A stretch of 64,000 nucleotides of DNA from Mycolicibacterium sp. P9-64 (GTDB lineage: Bacteria; Actinomycetota; Actinomycetes; Mycobacteriales; Mycobacteriaceae), in NCBI RefSeq assembly GCF_008329605.1, contig NZ_NPKO01000003.1:714050-778049 (forward strand), read 5' to 3'. Of the stretch, positions 35,773 through 45,828 are shown piece after piece. A program made the position numbers and the translations under genes. Below the pieces are notes generated by a model that saw only the letters and a program-made list of their open reading frames with translations, was not told the origin of the DNA and made no database searches. Each line of letters begins with the position of its first letter. Position 1 is the stretch's first letter.

Positions 35773-36131
35773 TCGGCGGGTAGCGCCGCGAACGTGCCGT
35801 CGACCAAGGGCAGGTACGACGTGATACTCGTCACAGCAGCCACCGGGAGCGGGCCATAGAGGTGCGGGAACAACATGGCCGCCGGATCGGTCGGGACGCC
35901 GGGTTCCCACCGCACCGGGGCGCCCAGCAACGCGGGATCGCAGCGCAGCAGGACCAGGTCCGTGCGGCCCCCGTAGAGCCGGTTGGCGGGTAGATGGACC
36001 TGTTCGGCGGCGGACATGTGCACGAAGCCGACGTCATCGAGCGACGGCGGCCTGTGCTCACCGGCCTCCTGCGCACGTTGCCATTCGTCGTTGCTGCACA
36101 GGTGCACTAGCACACTCGGCGTCGCGATCAT
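35754..36131 (-). CDS. DUF952 family protein
   Basis: 125 aa. VLVHLCSNDEWQRAQ at the start and FVHMSAAEQVHLPANRLYGG are the DUF952 signature, with conserved His and Glu residues reminiscent of a glutathione S-transferase- or ADP-ribosyl-related fold. Function unknown. ATG 36131. Convergent and overlapping with the RidA gene by 19 bp. Confidence 0.83.
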   Translation of the reverse strand: MIATPSVLVHLCSNDEWQRAQEAGEHRPPSLDDVGFVHMSAAEQVHLPANRLYGGRTDLVLLRCDPALLGAPVRWEPGVPTDPAAMLFPHLYGPLPVAAVTSITSYLPLVDGTFAALPADQSGAR

Positions 36132-36259
36132 GAGGTCAGCCTGCCTTGCCCGCAACTTCGCCGACACGTGAGACACGACACACCGATGAACGACCGGGGA
36201 ACAAGGCCGGAAGCCAAAACGTCTGACAGAGTAGAGATACGCGAGACCGAGGAGGAGCC

Positions 36260-36451
36260 ATGAACGCAACTCTGACCAGCCCCGAACTGACCCGGGCTGA
36301 TCGCTGTGACCGTTGCGGCGCTGCCGCTCGCGTCCGGGCGACCTTGCCATCGGGAGGCGAGCTGCTGTTTTGCCAGCATCACGCCAACGAGCACGAGGCA
36401 AAGCTGGTTGAACTGGCCGCCGTGATCGTGGTCAAGACGACCGACGCCTGA
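36260..36451 (+). CDS. small zinc-ribbon-like protein (DUF7455 type)
   Basis: 63 aa. CDRCGAAARVRATLPSGGEL, then FCQHHANEH: two cysteines plus a Cys-His-His set, likely binding one zinc. Conserved next to the YihY gene in mycobacteria. GAGGAGGAGCC precedes ATG 36260. Function unknown. Confidence 0.82.
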   Translation: MNATLTSPELTRADRCDRCGAAARVRATLPSGGELLFCQHHANEHEAKLVELAAVIVVKTTDA

Positions 36452-36509
36452 CGGGCCAAGCACGACCCCGCACGGGCCGTGCAAAGCCATCGGGAATGCT
36501 GGTGTGGTC

Positions 36510-37496
36510 ATGAGTGACCACCGCCCGCCAATGAAGCCGTCGCGCCACCACATTTGGCGCATCACCAAACGCACGCTGTCGAAGAGTTGGGACGACTCGA
36601 TCTTCTCCGAGTCGGCCCAGGCTGCGTTTTGGTGTGCCCTGTCCCTGCCACCGCTGCTGCTCGGCATGCTGGGCAGTCTCGCCTACGTGGCGCCGATCTT
36701 CGGGCCTCAGACGCTGCCCACCATCGAGGACCGGCTGATCAAGACGGCCAACAGCTTCTTCTCGAACAACGTCGTCACCGAGATCATCGAGCCGACGATC
36801 CGGGACATCTTGTTGGGCGCCAGGGGCGAGGTGGTGTCGATCGGGTTCGTCATATCGCTGTGGGCGGGTTCGTCGGCGGTGTCGGCGTTCGTCGACTCGA
36901 TCGTCGAGGCGCACGACCAGACGCCGCTACGGCACCCCGTACGACAGCGGTTCTACGCGCTCGGCTTGTACGTCGGCATGTTGGTGTTCGTCATCGTGAC
37001 GGCGCCCTTCATCGCGCTGGGGCCGATCAAGATCGGTGAGCACATTCCCGACAGCTGGGCCAACGCGCTGCGCTACGGCTACTACCCGGTGCTGTTCCTC
37101 GGCTTCGTCATGGCGGTGACGTTCCTCTACCGGGTGTCGCTGCCGCGGCCGCTGCCATCACACCGGCTGCTGCTCGGTTCGGTGCTCGCGGCCGCGGTGT
37201 TCCTGGTGACCACCGTGGGCCTACGCGTCTACCTGACGTCGATCACGGCGACCGGCTACACATACGGCGCGCTGGCCACGCCGATCGCGTTCCTGCTGTT
37301 CGCGTTCTTCCTCGGCTTCGCGATCATGCTTGGCGCCGAATTGAACGCCGCCGTTCAAGAAGAGTGGCCCGCCCCGGTGACACACGCACGTCAGCTGCGG
37401 GATTGGCTCGAGGAGCAGGCCGAGGCGCGCACCAACGGAAAGACGGACCCTCCGAAGGACGAAACCGCCTCCGAAAAGCCGCCGACTACTTCTTGA
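36510..37496 (+). CDS. YihY/virulence factor BrkB family membrane protein, Rv2707-like
   Basis: 328 aa. About six membrane segments: AFWCALSLPPLLLGMLGSLA, ISLWAGSSAVSAFVDSI, LGLYVGMLVFVIVTAPFIAL and three more, with a charged cytosolic tail ending in Lys/Asp/Glu/Pro-rich sequence. A conserved family of unclear function, once misassigned as RNase BN. ATG 36510 (MSDHRPP); the in-frame GTG 36504 is possible. It overlaps the 3' end of the convergent DUF3039 gene by 11 bp. Confidence 0.88.
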   Translation: MSDHRPPMKPSRHHIWRITKRTLSKSWDDSIFSESAQAAFWCALSLPPLLLGMLGSLAYVAPIFGPQTLPTIEDRLIKTANSFFSNNVVTEIIEPTIRDILLGARGEVVSIGFVISLWAGSSAVSAFVDSIVEAHDQTPLRHPVRQRFYALGLYVGMLVFVIVTAPFIALGPIKIGEHIPDSWANALRYGYYPVLFLGFVMAVTFLYRVSLPRPLPSHRLLLGSVLAAAVFLVTTVGLRVYLTSITATGYTYGALATPIAFLLFAFFLGFAIMLGAELNAAVQEEWPAPVTHARQLRDWLEEQAEARTNGKTDPPKDETASEKPPTTS

Positions 37497-37731
37497 GCGA
37501 CTCGTAGATCTTCTTGCAGTCCGGGCACACCGGCGAACCGGGCTTGGCGGACTTGGTCACCGGGAACACCTCACCGCACAGGGCCACCACGTGGGTACCC
37601 ATGACGGCACTCTCGGCGATCTTGTTCTTCTTCACGTAGTGGAAGACCTTGGGAGCATCGTCGTCTGTCCCGTCATCGACGCGTTCGTCGCTGTCGGTGC
37701 GTTCGATCGTGTCCGTCTGCATGACGTTCAT
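37486..37731 (-). CDS. DUF3039 small zinc-binding protein, Rv2708c-like
   Basis: 81 aa. An acidic N-terminus, then VFHYVKKNKIAESAVMGTHV, a lone Cys-containing VALCGEVF and CPDCKKIY, which is a probable zinc knuckle with the upstream Cys/His. Conserved across actinobacteria beside sigB; function unknown. ATG 37731 fits the family length; ATG 37722 is an alternative. Confidence 0.88.
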   Translation of the reverse strand: MNVMQTDTIERTDSDERVDDGTDDDAPKVFHYVKKNKIAESAVMGTHVVALCGEVFPVTKSAKPGSPVCPDCKKIYESLKK

Positions 37732-37800
37732 TGTGCCTGCGATGCGACCAGTAGGGAACCGGGCCGTTTGGGCCGGGCAATCTGTGGAACAGTAAGGGGT

Positions 37801-38199
37801 ATGAAACACGGCCACGAGCTGAGTTTCGACGACGATGGTCGCCCGGTCCTCATCACGCGTGCGGCGCAGCCCTACGAGGAGCAGCACCGCGAACGGGTAC
37901 GCAAGTACCTCACGATCATGTCGTGGCGCGTGCCCGCGCTCCTGCTGGCCGCCATCGCCTACGGCGTGTGGCACAACGGCTTGATCTCACTGGGCATCCT
38001 GGCGGCGTCGATTCCGCTGCCGTGGATCGCGGTGCTGATCGCCAACGACCGGCCGCCCCGACGGGCAGAGGAGCCGCGGCGTTATGCGGCGCGGACGCGG
38101 ATCCCGCTGTTTCCGACCGCCGAACGTCCCGCGCTGGAACAGCGCGGGGACCTTCCTCCGCAACACGATTCGACGGAGTCGCGGTACGACGTTCCCTGA
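37801..38199 (+). CDS. DUF3099 membrane protein, Rv2709-like
   Basis: 132 aa. N-terminal VLITRAAQPYEEQHRERVRKYL is the DUF3099 signature, followed by two membrane helices (about 42-82) and a Pro/Arg-rich cytosolic tail. Conserved upstream of sigB; function unknown. ATG 37801, with AAGGGGT immediately upstream. Confidence 0.87.
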   Translation: MKHGHELSFDDDGRPVLITRAAQPYEEQHRERVRKYLTIMSWRVPALLLAAIAYGVWHNGLISLGILAASIPLPWIAVLIANDRPPRRAEEPRRYAARTRIPLFPTAERPALEQRGDLPPQHDSTESRYDVP

Positions 38200-38286
38200 T
38201 GAGGGAAATCTTCATCACTTCTCAGGACATTCTCAGGTCGTCGTCGAATCACTGCAGGTCAGAAGGTATGAATCCAGCGGTCGGTG

Positions 38287-38312
38287 GGAACTCTTAGGGC
38301 TGTTTCGGCGTT
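38287..38312 (+). promoter_or_regulatory. SigE/SigH-type promoter of sigB
   Basis: GGAAC (38287-38291), a 17-bp spacer, CGTT (38309-38312): the ECF sigma consensus used for stress induction of sigB in M. tuberculosis. It starts transcription about 30 bp before ATG 38350. Confidence 0.75.
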
Positions 38313-38349
38313 ATACGTCATGACTGCCCCAGCCGACTAGGAGGCCGAT

Positions 38350-39309
38350 ATGGCTACTGCCACCGCAAGCCGATTCGACAGTGATCTGGACGCCCAGAGT
38401 CCTGCCGCCGACCTGGTGCGCGTGTACCTCAACGGCATTGGCAAGACCGCACTGTTGAACGCGGCCGACGAGGTCGAGCTCGCGAAGCGCATCGAAGCCG
38501 GGCTCTACGCGCAATACCAGCTCGACACCAAGAAGCGGCTGGGCGACCTCCGCAAGCGCGAGCTCGCCGCCGTCGTTCGCGATGGCGAAGCCGCCCGCAG
38601 GCACCTGCTCGAGGCGAACCTGCGCCTCGTCGTGTCGCTGGCCAAGCGCTACACCGGACGCGGCATGCCCCTGCTGGACCTGATCCAGGAAGGCAACCTC
38701 GGTCTGATCCGCGCGATGGAGAAGTTCGACTACGCCAAGGGATTCAAGTTCTCCACCTACGCCACGTGGTGGATCCGCCAGGCCATCACGCGCGGCATGG
38801 CCGACCAGAGCCGCACCATCCGGCTGCCGGTCCACCTCGTCGAGCAGGTCAACAAGCTCGCCAGGATCAAGCGTGAGATGCACCAGAACCTCGGGCGCGA
38901 GGCCACCGACGAGGAGCTGGCCGAGGAGTCGGGCATCCCCGCCGAGAAGATCGCCGACCTGCTCGAGCACAGCCGCGACCCGGTGAGCCTGGACATGCCG
39001 GTCGGCAGCGACGAGGAAGCCCCCCTTGGCGACTTCATCGAGGACGCGGAGGCGATGTCGGCAGAGAACGCCGTCATCTCCGAGCTCTTGCACACCGACA
39101 TCCGGCACGTCCTCGCCACGCTCGACGAACGCGAACAGCAGGTCATCCGGTTGCGGTTCGGTCTTGACGACGGACAACCCCGCACGCTGGACCAGATCGG
39201 CAAGCTGTTCGGGCTGTCCCGCGAGCGCGTGCGCCAGATCGAGCGCGAGGTGATGGCCAAGCTGCGGCACGGCGATCGCGCCGAGCGGTTGCGCTCCTAC
39301 GCCAGCTAG
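38350..39309 (+). CDS. sigB: principal-like (stress/stationary) sigma factor SigB
   Basis: 319 aa. Lacks the long N-terminal extension of SigA but keeps region 1.2 ([20 protein letters not shown]), region 2 ([36 protein letters not shown]), region 3 and the region 4.2 helix-turn-helix ([20 protein letters not shown]). It controls general stress and stationary genes. ATG 38350 follows AGGAGG (38338-38343, TAGGAGGCC). Followed by a terminator and ideR, the standard mycobacterial order. Confidence 0.97.
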   Translation: MATATASRFDSDLDAQSPAADLVRVYLNGIGKTALLNAADEVELAKRIEAGLYAQYQLDTKKRLGDLRKRELAAVVRDGEAARRHLLEANLRLVVSLAKRYTGRGMPLLDLIQEGNLGLIRAMEKFDYAKGFKFSTYATWWIRQAITRGMADQSRTIRLPVHLVEQVNKLARIKREMHQNLGREATDEELAEESGIPAEKIADLLEHSRDPVSLDMPVGSDEEAPLGDFIEDAEAMSAENAVISELLHTDIRHVLATLDEREQQVIRLRFGLDDGQPRTLDQIGKLFGLSRERVRQIEREVMAKLRHGDRAERLRSYAS

Positions 39310-39320
39310 ACCTTCCCCAA

Positions 39321-39360
39321 GTGATACCCGTCGCGGCAAACGCGGCGGGTATCACTTTGT
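39321..39360 (+). terminator. hairpin terminator between sigB and ideR
   Basis: GTGATACCCGTCGCG (39321-39335), loop GCAAA, and CGCGGCGGGTATCAC (39341-39355): a 15-bp stem with one G-U pair, followed by TTTGTT. It lies 11 bp after the sigB stop. Confidence 0.85.
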
Positions 39361-39439
39361 TGGCTCGCCGACACGAGGTCCCTGCTCAGGCGTTCGCACC
39401 GGTAGACTCGGCTGAGATGCTGGGCTTGGGAAGGCTCTT

Positions 39440-40129
39440 ATGAACGATCTGATCGATACCACCGAGATGTACCTTCGGACCATCTACGACCTCGAGGAAG
39501 AGGGCGTGGTGCCGTTGCGTGCCCGGATCGCCGAGCGCCTCGAACAGAGCGGCCCGACCGTGAGCCAGACGGTGTCGCGGATGGAGCGCGACGGCCTGCT
39601 GCACGTGGCAGGCGACCGCCACCTCGAGCTGACCGACAAGGGCCGCGCGTTGGCCGTCTCCGTGATGCGCAAGCACCGGCTCGCCGAGCGTCTTCTCGTC
39701 GACGTCATCGGCCTGCCGTGGGAAGAGGTGCACGCCGAGGCCTGCCGCTGGGAACACGTGATGAGCGAGGACGTCGAGCGCCGTCTCGTCCAGGTCCTCG
39801 ACAACCCGACCACCTCGCCGTTCGGCAACCCGATCCCCGGTCTCGCCGAACTCGGCATCGTGCCGTCGGGCGCGGACGACGTCGCCCTGGTCCGGCTCAC
39901 CGAGCTGCCCACCGGTTTCCCGGTGGCGGTGCGGGTGCGCCAGCTCACCGAGCACGTTCAGGGCGACATCGAATTGATCGCGCGACTCAAGGATGCGGGC
40001 GTGGTCCCGAGCGCTCGCGTGACCGTGCAGGTGAACGAGCATGGCAGCGTCATGATCGTCATCCCCGGCCACGAGCAGGTCGAGCTGCCCCATCACATGG
40101 CGCACGCCGTGAAGGTCGAGAAGGTCTAA
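39440..40129 (+). CDS. ideR: iron-dependent repressor IdeR
   Basis: 229 aa. DtxR family: helix-turn-helix (about 27-50, ARIAERLEQSGPTVSQTVSR), a dimerisation/metal domain and a C-terminal SH3-like domain. The metal ligands are all present: M10, C102, E105 and H106 (site 1), and H79, E83 and H98 (site 2). It represses siderophore genes and activates bacterioferritin when iron is replete. ATG 39440 with GGGAAGG; a possible -10 TAGACT at 39403-39408. The stop overlaps the convergent DUF4192 gene. Confidence 0.97.
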   Translation: MNDLIDTTEMYLRTIYDLEEEGVVPLRARIAERLEQSGPTVSQTVSRMERDGLLHVAGDRHLELTDKGRALAVSVMRKHRLAERLLVDVIGLPWEEVHAEACRWEHVMSEDVERRLVQVLDNPTTSPFGNPIPGLAELGIVPSGADDVALVRLTELPTGFPVAVRVRQLTEHVQGDIELIARLKDAGVVPSARVTVQVNEHGSVMIVIPGHEQVELPHHMAHAVKVEKV

Positions 40130-41187
40130 CCGGCTCTCCTGCCGAACGATTGGCGCGGCGGCAGCTTCACCCCGAGTTGCTTGGCGAGCCGGTATCCGGT
40201 CAGCCCCAGTTCGCGGATCTGCTCGGGACGCATCCCCGACTGCAACGCCTTGTCGAGCATGCCCGCCATGCGGTGCCGAGGATTGCACTGCAACGCGGCC
40301 TCGAGTGACACGCCTGCCAGCGGCCCGTCGCCACGGGCGTAGGCCGAGAACGCCAGCAGCACCAGCGCCTCTGCACGCCACGGGTCGGGCAGTGTCCGCG
40401 CCAGCAGCACCCACAACGTCTCGGCCGGTGCGGCGTCCCGCCCAACGGCCAGCGCGTACAACGTGTCACGTACCCGTGGATCGGTCAGCCCGTACGCCAG
40501 GCGCGCCAGATCCGTGTCGGATGGACACCGCCCGTCGACCGCTCCCGCGGCCATGGCCATGGCGTGCTCGACGTCCGCACGGGCCTGCACATCCGGGCGC
40601 TGATCGGCATCGACCGTTGCGGCGTCTGTGCCGGCCTTCACGACACCGCGCAACGCGGCCGTGCGGACGGGATCCGCCGGGGCGATCACCGCCTGCAGGT
40701 CGGCACGCCGTGAATACAGTCGCCGCCCGTCCAACACCGCCGCCGCGGCCATCGGCGACGCCGTCGGATCCTCGACCGTGCCCACACGATCCCGGCCGTC
40801 CGCGCAGTGCCATCGACCGCCCGCTGCCACCCGGTCGACGACGTAGACGCCGAACAGGTCGATCCCGCACCCGGACAGCGCACCGTCGAGGTCGTCCGCG
40901 AGCAGCCGGTGCTCGTCCTTGCACATCCGGCATTGCGCCGCGTCCTCGTCGACGATCACGGCGATGGCGGCGTCGGGGCCTGCGGTGGCGGCCACGTCGG
41001 CGATGTGCCCGACCGCGTCGAACACGTCGTCGGACAGGTCGATGCGCATGACGCACCCCATCTCACCATCGTCGAACGTGATGAGGACGAGAGACCGCTC
41101 GGGCACGAAGCCGAGTACGGCGGGCAGCGCGGCGATCAGGGCGCCTGGCGCGTTGATGTGGAAGTCGGCGTTTCGAAAGGTCGTCAT
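40126..41187 (-). CDS. DUF4192 protein, Rv2712c-like
   Basis: 353 aa. An N-terminal block with ALIAALPAVLGFVPERSLVLI and a C-terminal helical half with TLWVLLARTLPDPWRAEALV define DUF4192, an actinobacterial family of unknown function. No membrane helix or signal. ATG 41187 (MTTFRNADFHINAPG). The 3' end overlaps ideR by 4 bp; divergent from sthA. Confidence 0.86.
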   Translation of the reverse strand: MTTFRNADFHINAPGALIAALPAVLGFVPERSLVLITFDDGEMGCVMRIDLSDDVFDAVGHIADVAATAGPDAAIAVIVDEDAAQCRMCKDEHRLLADDLDGALSGCGIDLFGVYVVDRVAAGGRWHCADGRDRVGTVEDPTASPMAAAAVLDGRRLYSRRADLQAVIAPADPVRTAALRGVVKAGTDAATVDADQRPDVQARADVEHAMAMAAGAVDGRCPSDTDLARLAYGLTDPRVRDTLYALAVGRDAAPAETLWVLLARTLPDPWRAEALVLLAFSAYARGDGPLAGVSLEAALQCNPRHRMAGMLDKALQSGMRPEQIRELGLTGYRLAKQLGVKLPPRQSFGRRAG

Positions 41188-41358
41188 GGGCAGAACGTCT
41201 CAGTGACCCCCGCCGATATTCGCTCCGGTCCTGATCCTGGCAACGCCTGCTGTGGACGAATGCGCGTCTGTGGATGAGCGCGATTTGTTCAGCCGGCATT
41301 CGCCGGTGATTGACCGCGTCGGCATGCGAGATCGCCGCAACCGGCGTAGGACTACTGC

Positions 41359-42774
41359 ATGGGTTCCACGCAGGAGTACGACCTCGTCGTCATCGGTTCA
41401 GGACCTGGCGGGCAAAAGGCCGCGATCGCCGCCGCCAAGCTGGGGAAATCGGTCGCCGTCATCGAACGCGGCCTGATGCTCGGCGGCGTCTGCGTCAACA
41501 CCGGGACCATCCCGTCGAAGACCCTGCGCGAGGCCGTCGTCTACCTCACTGGCATGAGCCAACGCGAGCTCTACGGCGCCAGCTACCGTGTCAAGGACAA
41601 GATCACGCCCGCCGATCTGCTGGCTAGGACGCAGCACGTCATCGGCAAGGAGATCGACGTCGTGCGCTCCCAGCTTCTGCGCAACCGCGTCGAGCTCTAT
41701 GTCGGCGCCGCCCGCTTCCTCGACGAGCACACCCTTCAGGTCGAGGACCCCAACCGCGCCGAGAAGATCACCGTCAACGGCAGAAACGTCGTCATCGCCA
41801 CCGGCACCAAGCCGCTTCGGCCGGCAGGCGTCGAATTCGACGAGTCGCGGGTGCTCGACTCCGACGGAATCCTGGACCTCAAGAGCATTCCCACCTCGAT
41901 GGTGGTGGTCGGGGCCGGCGTCATCGGCATCGAGTACGCGTCGATGTTCGCCGCGCTCGGCACCAAGGTCACCGTCGTCGAGAAGCGTCCGACGATGCTT
42001 GACTTCTGCGACCCCGAGATCGTCGAGGCACTGCGCTTCCACCTTCGCGACCTCGCGGTGACCTTCCGCTTCGGCGAGGAGGTCACGGCCGTGCACGTCG
42101 GCGCCTCCGGCACCGTGACGACGCTGGCAAGCGGCAAGCAGATCCCGGCGGACACCGTGATGTACTCCGCAGGCAGGCAGGGCCAGACCGAAGGTCTCGA
42201 CCTGCAGGCAGCCGGGCTCGAGGCCGACAACCGTGGCCGCATCTTCGTCGACGACAACTACCAGACCAAGGTCGACCACATCTACGCCGTCGGCGACGTC
42301 ATCGGCTTCCCCGCCCTGGCGGCCACGTCGATGGATCAGGGCCGGCTTGCGGCCTATCACGCGTTCGGTGAGCCATGTAAGGGCATGACCGAGCTGCAGC
42401 CCATCGGCATCTACTCGATCCCCGAGGTGTCCTACGTCGGACACACCGAGGTCGACCTGACCAAGGACTCGATCCCCTACGAGGTCGGGGTGTCGCGTTA
42501 TCGCGAGCTGGCCCGCGGCCAGATCGCCGGCGACTCCTACGGAATGCTGAAACTGCTTGTCTCGACCGAGGATCTGCGCCTTCTCGGCGTACACATCTTC
42601 GGTACCAACGCCACCGAGATGGTGCACATCGGGCAAGCGGTGATGGGTTGCGGCGGCACCGTCGAGTACCTGGTCGACGCGGTGTTCAACTACCCGACGT
42701 TCTCGGAGGCCTACAAGGTCGCCGCGCTGGACGTGATGAACAAGCTGCGCGCGCTCAGCCAGTTCAAGGCGTAG
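41359..42774 (+). CDS. sthA: soluble pyridine nucleotide transhydrogenase
   Basis: 471 aa. FAD flavoprotein that exchanges reducing equivalents between NADPH and NAD+. The N-terminal dinucleotide fold ([16 protein letters not shown]), the central NAD(P) fold ([20 protein letters not shown]) and the C-terminal dimerisation domain are intact. The redox-centre position reads [13 protein letters not shown]: one cysteine, with the second position of the disulfide a threonine, which separates SthA from lipoamide dehydrogenase. ATG 41359. Confidence 0.95.
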   Translation: MGSTQEYDLVVIGSGPGGQKAAIAAAKLGKSVAVIERGLMLGGVCVNTGTIPSKTLREAVVYLTGMSQRELYGASYRVKDKITPADLLARTQHVIGKEIDVVRSQLLRNRVELYVGAARFLDEHTLQVEDPNRAEKITVNGRNVVIATGTKPLRPAGVEFDESRVLDSDGILDLKSIPTSMVVVGAGVIGIEYASMFAALGTKVTVVEKRPTMLDFCDPEIVEALRFHLRDLAVTFRFGEEVTAVHVGASGTVTTLASGKQIPADTVMYSAGRQGQTEGLDLQAAGLEADNRGRIFVDDNYQTKVDHIYAVGDVIGFPALAATSMDQGRLAAYHAFGEPCKGMTELQPIGIYSIPEVSYVGHTEVDLTKDSIPYEVGVSRYRELARGQIAGDSYGMLKLLVSTEDLRLLGVHIFGTNATEMVHIGQAVMGCGGTVEYLVDAVFNYPTFSEAYKVAALDVMNKLRALSQFKA

Positions 42775-42777
42775 GAC

Positions 42778-43569
42778 TCAGCAGTCGTCGTCGAAGACCG
42801 TCGGCGCGTCGTCGGCCGGTCCGCCTGCCTCGGCACGGGCCAGTAACCGTCCGAGCGCATCGTCGAACGGCGGTGAGTAGGACACGTTCTCCTCGCAACC
42901 GCCGCCCTCCAGGCCACCGATCAAACCCGCGACCACCGAGCCGGTCACCCACGGGGCGCCGCTGGTGCCGTCGACCAGGCCGGCACACGGCAGCGCGGGG
43001 AAGCCGCGGTCCTCGGACGACGTGCGGGTGGTGCAGCCGACCGGGTCCCCACCCGTCCCCATCGGGTAACCGGTGACGGTGACGTCGGTGCCCGCCTTCG
43101 GTGCTGGGCCGACGGTGAACCCTCCCCCCGCCCTGGTCTCGACCGAACCGCCACCGTCGCGGCTCACCCTGGCGACCGCGAAGTCGACCCTCGGATCCTG
43201 ATTGCTGACCCAACGCGGGTCCAGATAGACGGCATCGACGTGGAAGTAGTCCGAATCCGCTGCCTCGTTGGCGAACTGCGGCACGAAGTAGGTGTCGATG
43301 CCCGCAGCCATGCAGTGCGCGGCGGTGAGGATCAGGTTTCCCGACGGTGAGTCCAGCACCGCTCCCGAGCACGTGTGCAGTGACTGGTTGCCGAGGAACA
43401 CCGCCCCGACTCGCGGCTCCGGCGTCACCGGCTTCGCAGACGGGCCCGAATCGGCTTGAGGTGAGGCCGAGGGCGTCGTACTGGTCACCTGCGCGGTCGG
43501 CGCCGGGCCCGCGCAGGACATCGGCAGGGCCAACAGCCCCGTCAGCAGAACGATCCGAGCGCCACGCAT
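42778..43569 (-). CDS. secreted trypsin-like serine protease, possible lipoprotein
   Basis: 263 aa. A hydrophobic N-terminal signal (about 5-18) with a cysteine at 19 (LPMSC, an imperfect lipobox), a Ser/Thr/Pro linker, then a trypsin fold. The catalytic triad is complete: H85 (LTAAHC), D129 (PRVDFAV) and S203 (GTSGAP). Probably extracellular or membrane-anchored. ATG 43569. Its stop is 4 bp from sthA, convergent; it is divergent from the PAC2 gene. Confidence 0.85.
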   Translation of the reverse strand: MRGARIVLLTGLLALPMSCAGPAPTAQVTSTTPSASPQADSGPSAKPVTPEPRVGAVFLGNQSLHTCSGAVLDSPSGNLILTAAHCMAAGIDTYFVPQFANEAADSDYFHVDAVYLDPRWVSNQDPRVDFAVARVSRDGGGSVETRAGGGFTVGPAPKAGTDVTVTGYPMGTGGDPVGCTTRTSSEDRGFPALPCAGLVDGTSGAPWVTGSVVAGLIGGLEGGGCEENVSYSPPFDDALGRLLARAEAGGPADDAPTVFDDDC

Positions 43570-43721
43570 GATGATCGATCTTGCCCGACGATGCTGGCTG
43601 CGGCCTGATGCAGCGGAATGAGGGGGCCCAGGCACCGCGTTCGAACTGTTCGAGTGGGGGCCAAGATGGCAACCGCTGCAAAGTACGGGACACTAGGTGT
43701 CACCGAGGAGGCAAGAGCAGA

Positions 43722-44711
43722 ATGGCCGATCACCCAGAGGGCCCTGAGCAGCACTATCAGCCGGAACAGACCGGGATGTACGAGCTGGAGTTTCCGGCAC
43801 CCCAGCTGTCGTCGGCAGACGGTCGTGGGCCGGTGATGATCCACGCCCTCGAAGGGTTCTCCGACGCCGGTCACGCCATCAAGCTGGCCGCGGCGCACCT
43901 GAAGGACACGCTGGACACCGAGCTGGTGGCGTCGTTCGCGATCGACGAGCTGCTGGACTACCGCTCGCGACGGCCGCTCATGACGTTCAAGACCGACCAC
44001 TTCACGCACTACGACGAGCCGGAGCTGAGCCTCTACGCGTTGCACGACACCGTTGGCACGCCGTTTCTGCTGCTCTCGGGGCTGGAACCGGACCTGCGGT
44101 GGGAACGGTTCATCACCGCGGTCCGGCTGCTGGCCGAGCGCCTCGGGGTGCGACAGGTGATCGGTCTCGGCACCATTCCGATGGCAGTGCCGCACACCCG
44201 ACCGGTCACCATGACGGCCCATTCCAACGACAAGGAGCTCATCGCCGAGCACCAGCCGTGGGTGGGCGAGGTTCAGGTGCCCGCCAGCGTGTCGAACTTG
44301 CTCGAGTTCCGGATGGCCCAGCACGGGCACGAGGCAGTCGGCTACACCGTGCACGTCCCGCACTACCTCGCCCAGACCGACTACCCGGCCGCCGCCGAGG
44401 CACTGCTCGCCGAGGTCGCACGGACCGCCGCGCTGCAGATCCCGCTGGCAGCGCTCGGCGAGGCGGGTGCCGAAGTACTCACAAAGATCAACGATCAGGT
44501 GGAGTCGAGCGCCGAGGTCGCTCAAGTGGTGACTGCACTCGAGCGCCAGTACGATGCATTCGTCAGCGCTCAAGAGAATCGATCTTTGCTAGCGCGAGAC
44601 GAAGATCTTCCAAGCGGTGATGAACTCGGCGCCGAGTTCGAACGATTCCTTGCCCAGCAGACGGGCGATGGGTCGCCGGACGGAAACGACGGCACCGCGG
44701 GGCTCGACTAG
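43722..44711 (+). CDS. PAC2-family protein, Rv2714-like
   Basis: 329 aa. PAC2 (proteasome-assembly-chaperone-2-like, nucleoside-phosphorylase-related) fold: PVMIHALEGFSDAGHAIKLA, HYDEPEL and GLGTIPMAVPHTRPV. A helical, Glu-rich C-terminal extension is typical of the actinobacterial members. The M. tuberculosis structure is known but the function is not. ATG 43722 with GAGGAGG upstream. It is followed 48 bp later by a hydrolase in the same direction. Confidence 0.9.
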   Translation: MADHPEGPEQHYQPEQTGMYELEFPAPQLSSADGRGPVMIHALEGFSDAGHAIKLAAAHLKDTLDTELVASFAIDELLDYRSRRPLMTFKTDHFTHYDEPELSLYALHDTVGTPFLLLSGLEPDLRWERFITAVRLLAERLGVRQVIGLGTIPMAVPHTRPVTMTAHSNDKELIAEHQPWVGEVQVPASVSNLLEFRMAQHGHEAVGYTVHVPHYLAQTDYPAAAEALLAEVARTAALQIPLAALGEAGAEVLTKINDQVESSAEVAQVVTALERQYDAFVSAQENRSLLARDEDLPSGDELGAEFERFLAQQTGDGSPDGNDGTAGLD

Positions 44712-44759
44712 ATAGCCCTCACCCGGGCCCGACAGTGAAGTTGGCGAGGAGTCGCGACC

Positions 44760-45782
44760 ATGGCGAAGCGAAAGCCCAATCTGCGTAGCGTGCGCGAGCT
44801 GACGCCAACTCTGCACCACCGCACCATTCACGGGTATCGGCGCGCGTATCGGGTGGCGGGCTCCGGACCTGCGATCCTTCTGATCCACGGCATCGGCGAC
44901 AACTCCACGACTTGGAGCACGGTGCAATCGAAGCTGGCGCAACGATTCACCGTCATCGCGCCGGATCTGCTCGGCCATGGCCAGTCGGACAAGCCGCGCG
45001 CGGACTATTCGGTTGCGGCCTACGCCAACGGGATGCGCGATCTGCTGAGCGTGCTCGACGTCGAACGGGTCACCGTGATCGGCCACTCGCTCGGCGGCGG
45101 AGTTGCGATGCAGTTCGCCTACCAATTCCCGCAGTTGGTGGACCGCCTGATCCTCGTCGGCGCGGGCGGAGTGACCAAGGACGTCAACGTGGCGCTGCGC
45201 ATCGCATCGCTGCCCTTGGGTACCGAAGCCCTGGCGCTGCTGCGCTTGCCGCTGGTGCTGCCCGCGCTGCAGGTGGCAGGGCGGGTCGGCGGCGCCGTGT
45301 TCGGCTCGACGGGCCTTGGCCGTGACCTCCCCGACGTGCTGCGCATCCTCGCTGATCTGCCAGAGCCGACTGCCTCGTCGGCGTTCGCCCGCACCCTACG
45401 CGCCGTTGTGGATTGGCGCGGCCAGGTGGTCACCATGCTCGATCGATGTTATCTAACGGAATCCGTTCCGGTGCAGCTAATTTGGGGGTCGCAAGATTCG
45501 GTGATCCCGGTCAGTCACGCCCGAATGGCGCACTCTGCCATGCCCGGCTCGGTCCTCGAGATCTTCGACGGATCGGGCCACTTTCCGTTCCACGACGACC
45601 CGGACCGCTTCGTCGAGTGCGTCGAGAAGTTCGTCGACTCGACGACACCGGCCGTGTACGACCAGGACGCATTGCGTGATCTGCTGAGGACCGGTGTGAG
45701 CGAGCGAGCCATCACGGGAACGGTCGGGACCAGGGTGGCCGTTCTCGACGCCATGGGCGCCGACGAGCGCAGCGCTACCTGA
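44760..45782 (+). CDS. alpha/beta hydrolase, Rv2715-like
   Basis: 340 aa. [14 protein letters not shown] is the oxyanion loop, [14 protein letters not shown] the nucleophile elbow, [13 protein letters not shown] the acid turn, and [11 protein letters not shown] the catalytic histidine. No signal peptide. Similar to epoxide-hydrolase/esterase-type enzymes; substrate unknown. ATG 44760 with GGCGAGGAG upstream. Probably in an operon with the PAC2 gene. Confidence 0.88.
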   Translation: MAKRKPNLRSVRELTPTLHHRTIHGYRRAYRVAGSGPAILLIHGIGDNSTTWSTVQSKLAQRFTVIAPDLLGHGQSDKPRADYSVAAYANGMRDLLSVLDVERVTVIGHSLGGGVAMQFAYQFPQLVDRLILVGAGGVTKDVNVALRIASLPLGTEALALLRLPLVLPALQVAGRVGGAVFGSTGLGRDLPDVLRILADLPEPTASSAFARTLRAVVDWRGQVVTMLDRCYLTESVPVQLIWGSQDSVIPVSHARMAHSAMPGSVLEIFDGSGHFPFHDDPDRFVECVEKFVDSTTPAVYDQDALRDLLRTGVSERAITGTVGTRVAVLDAMGADERSAT

Positions 45783-45828
45783 GCCGCTACGAAAACCTTG
45801 GCCCACCGCACGAAGTAGCATGAGACGC

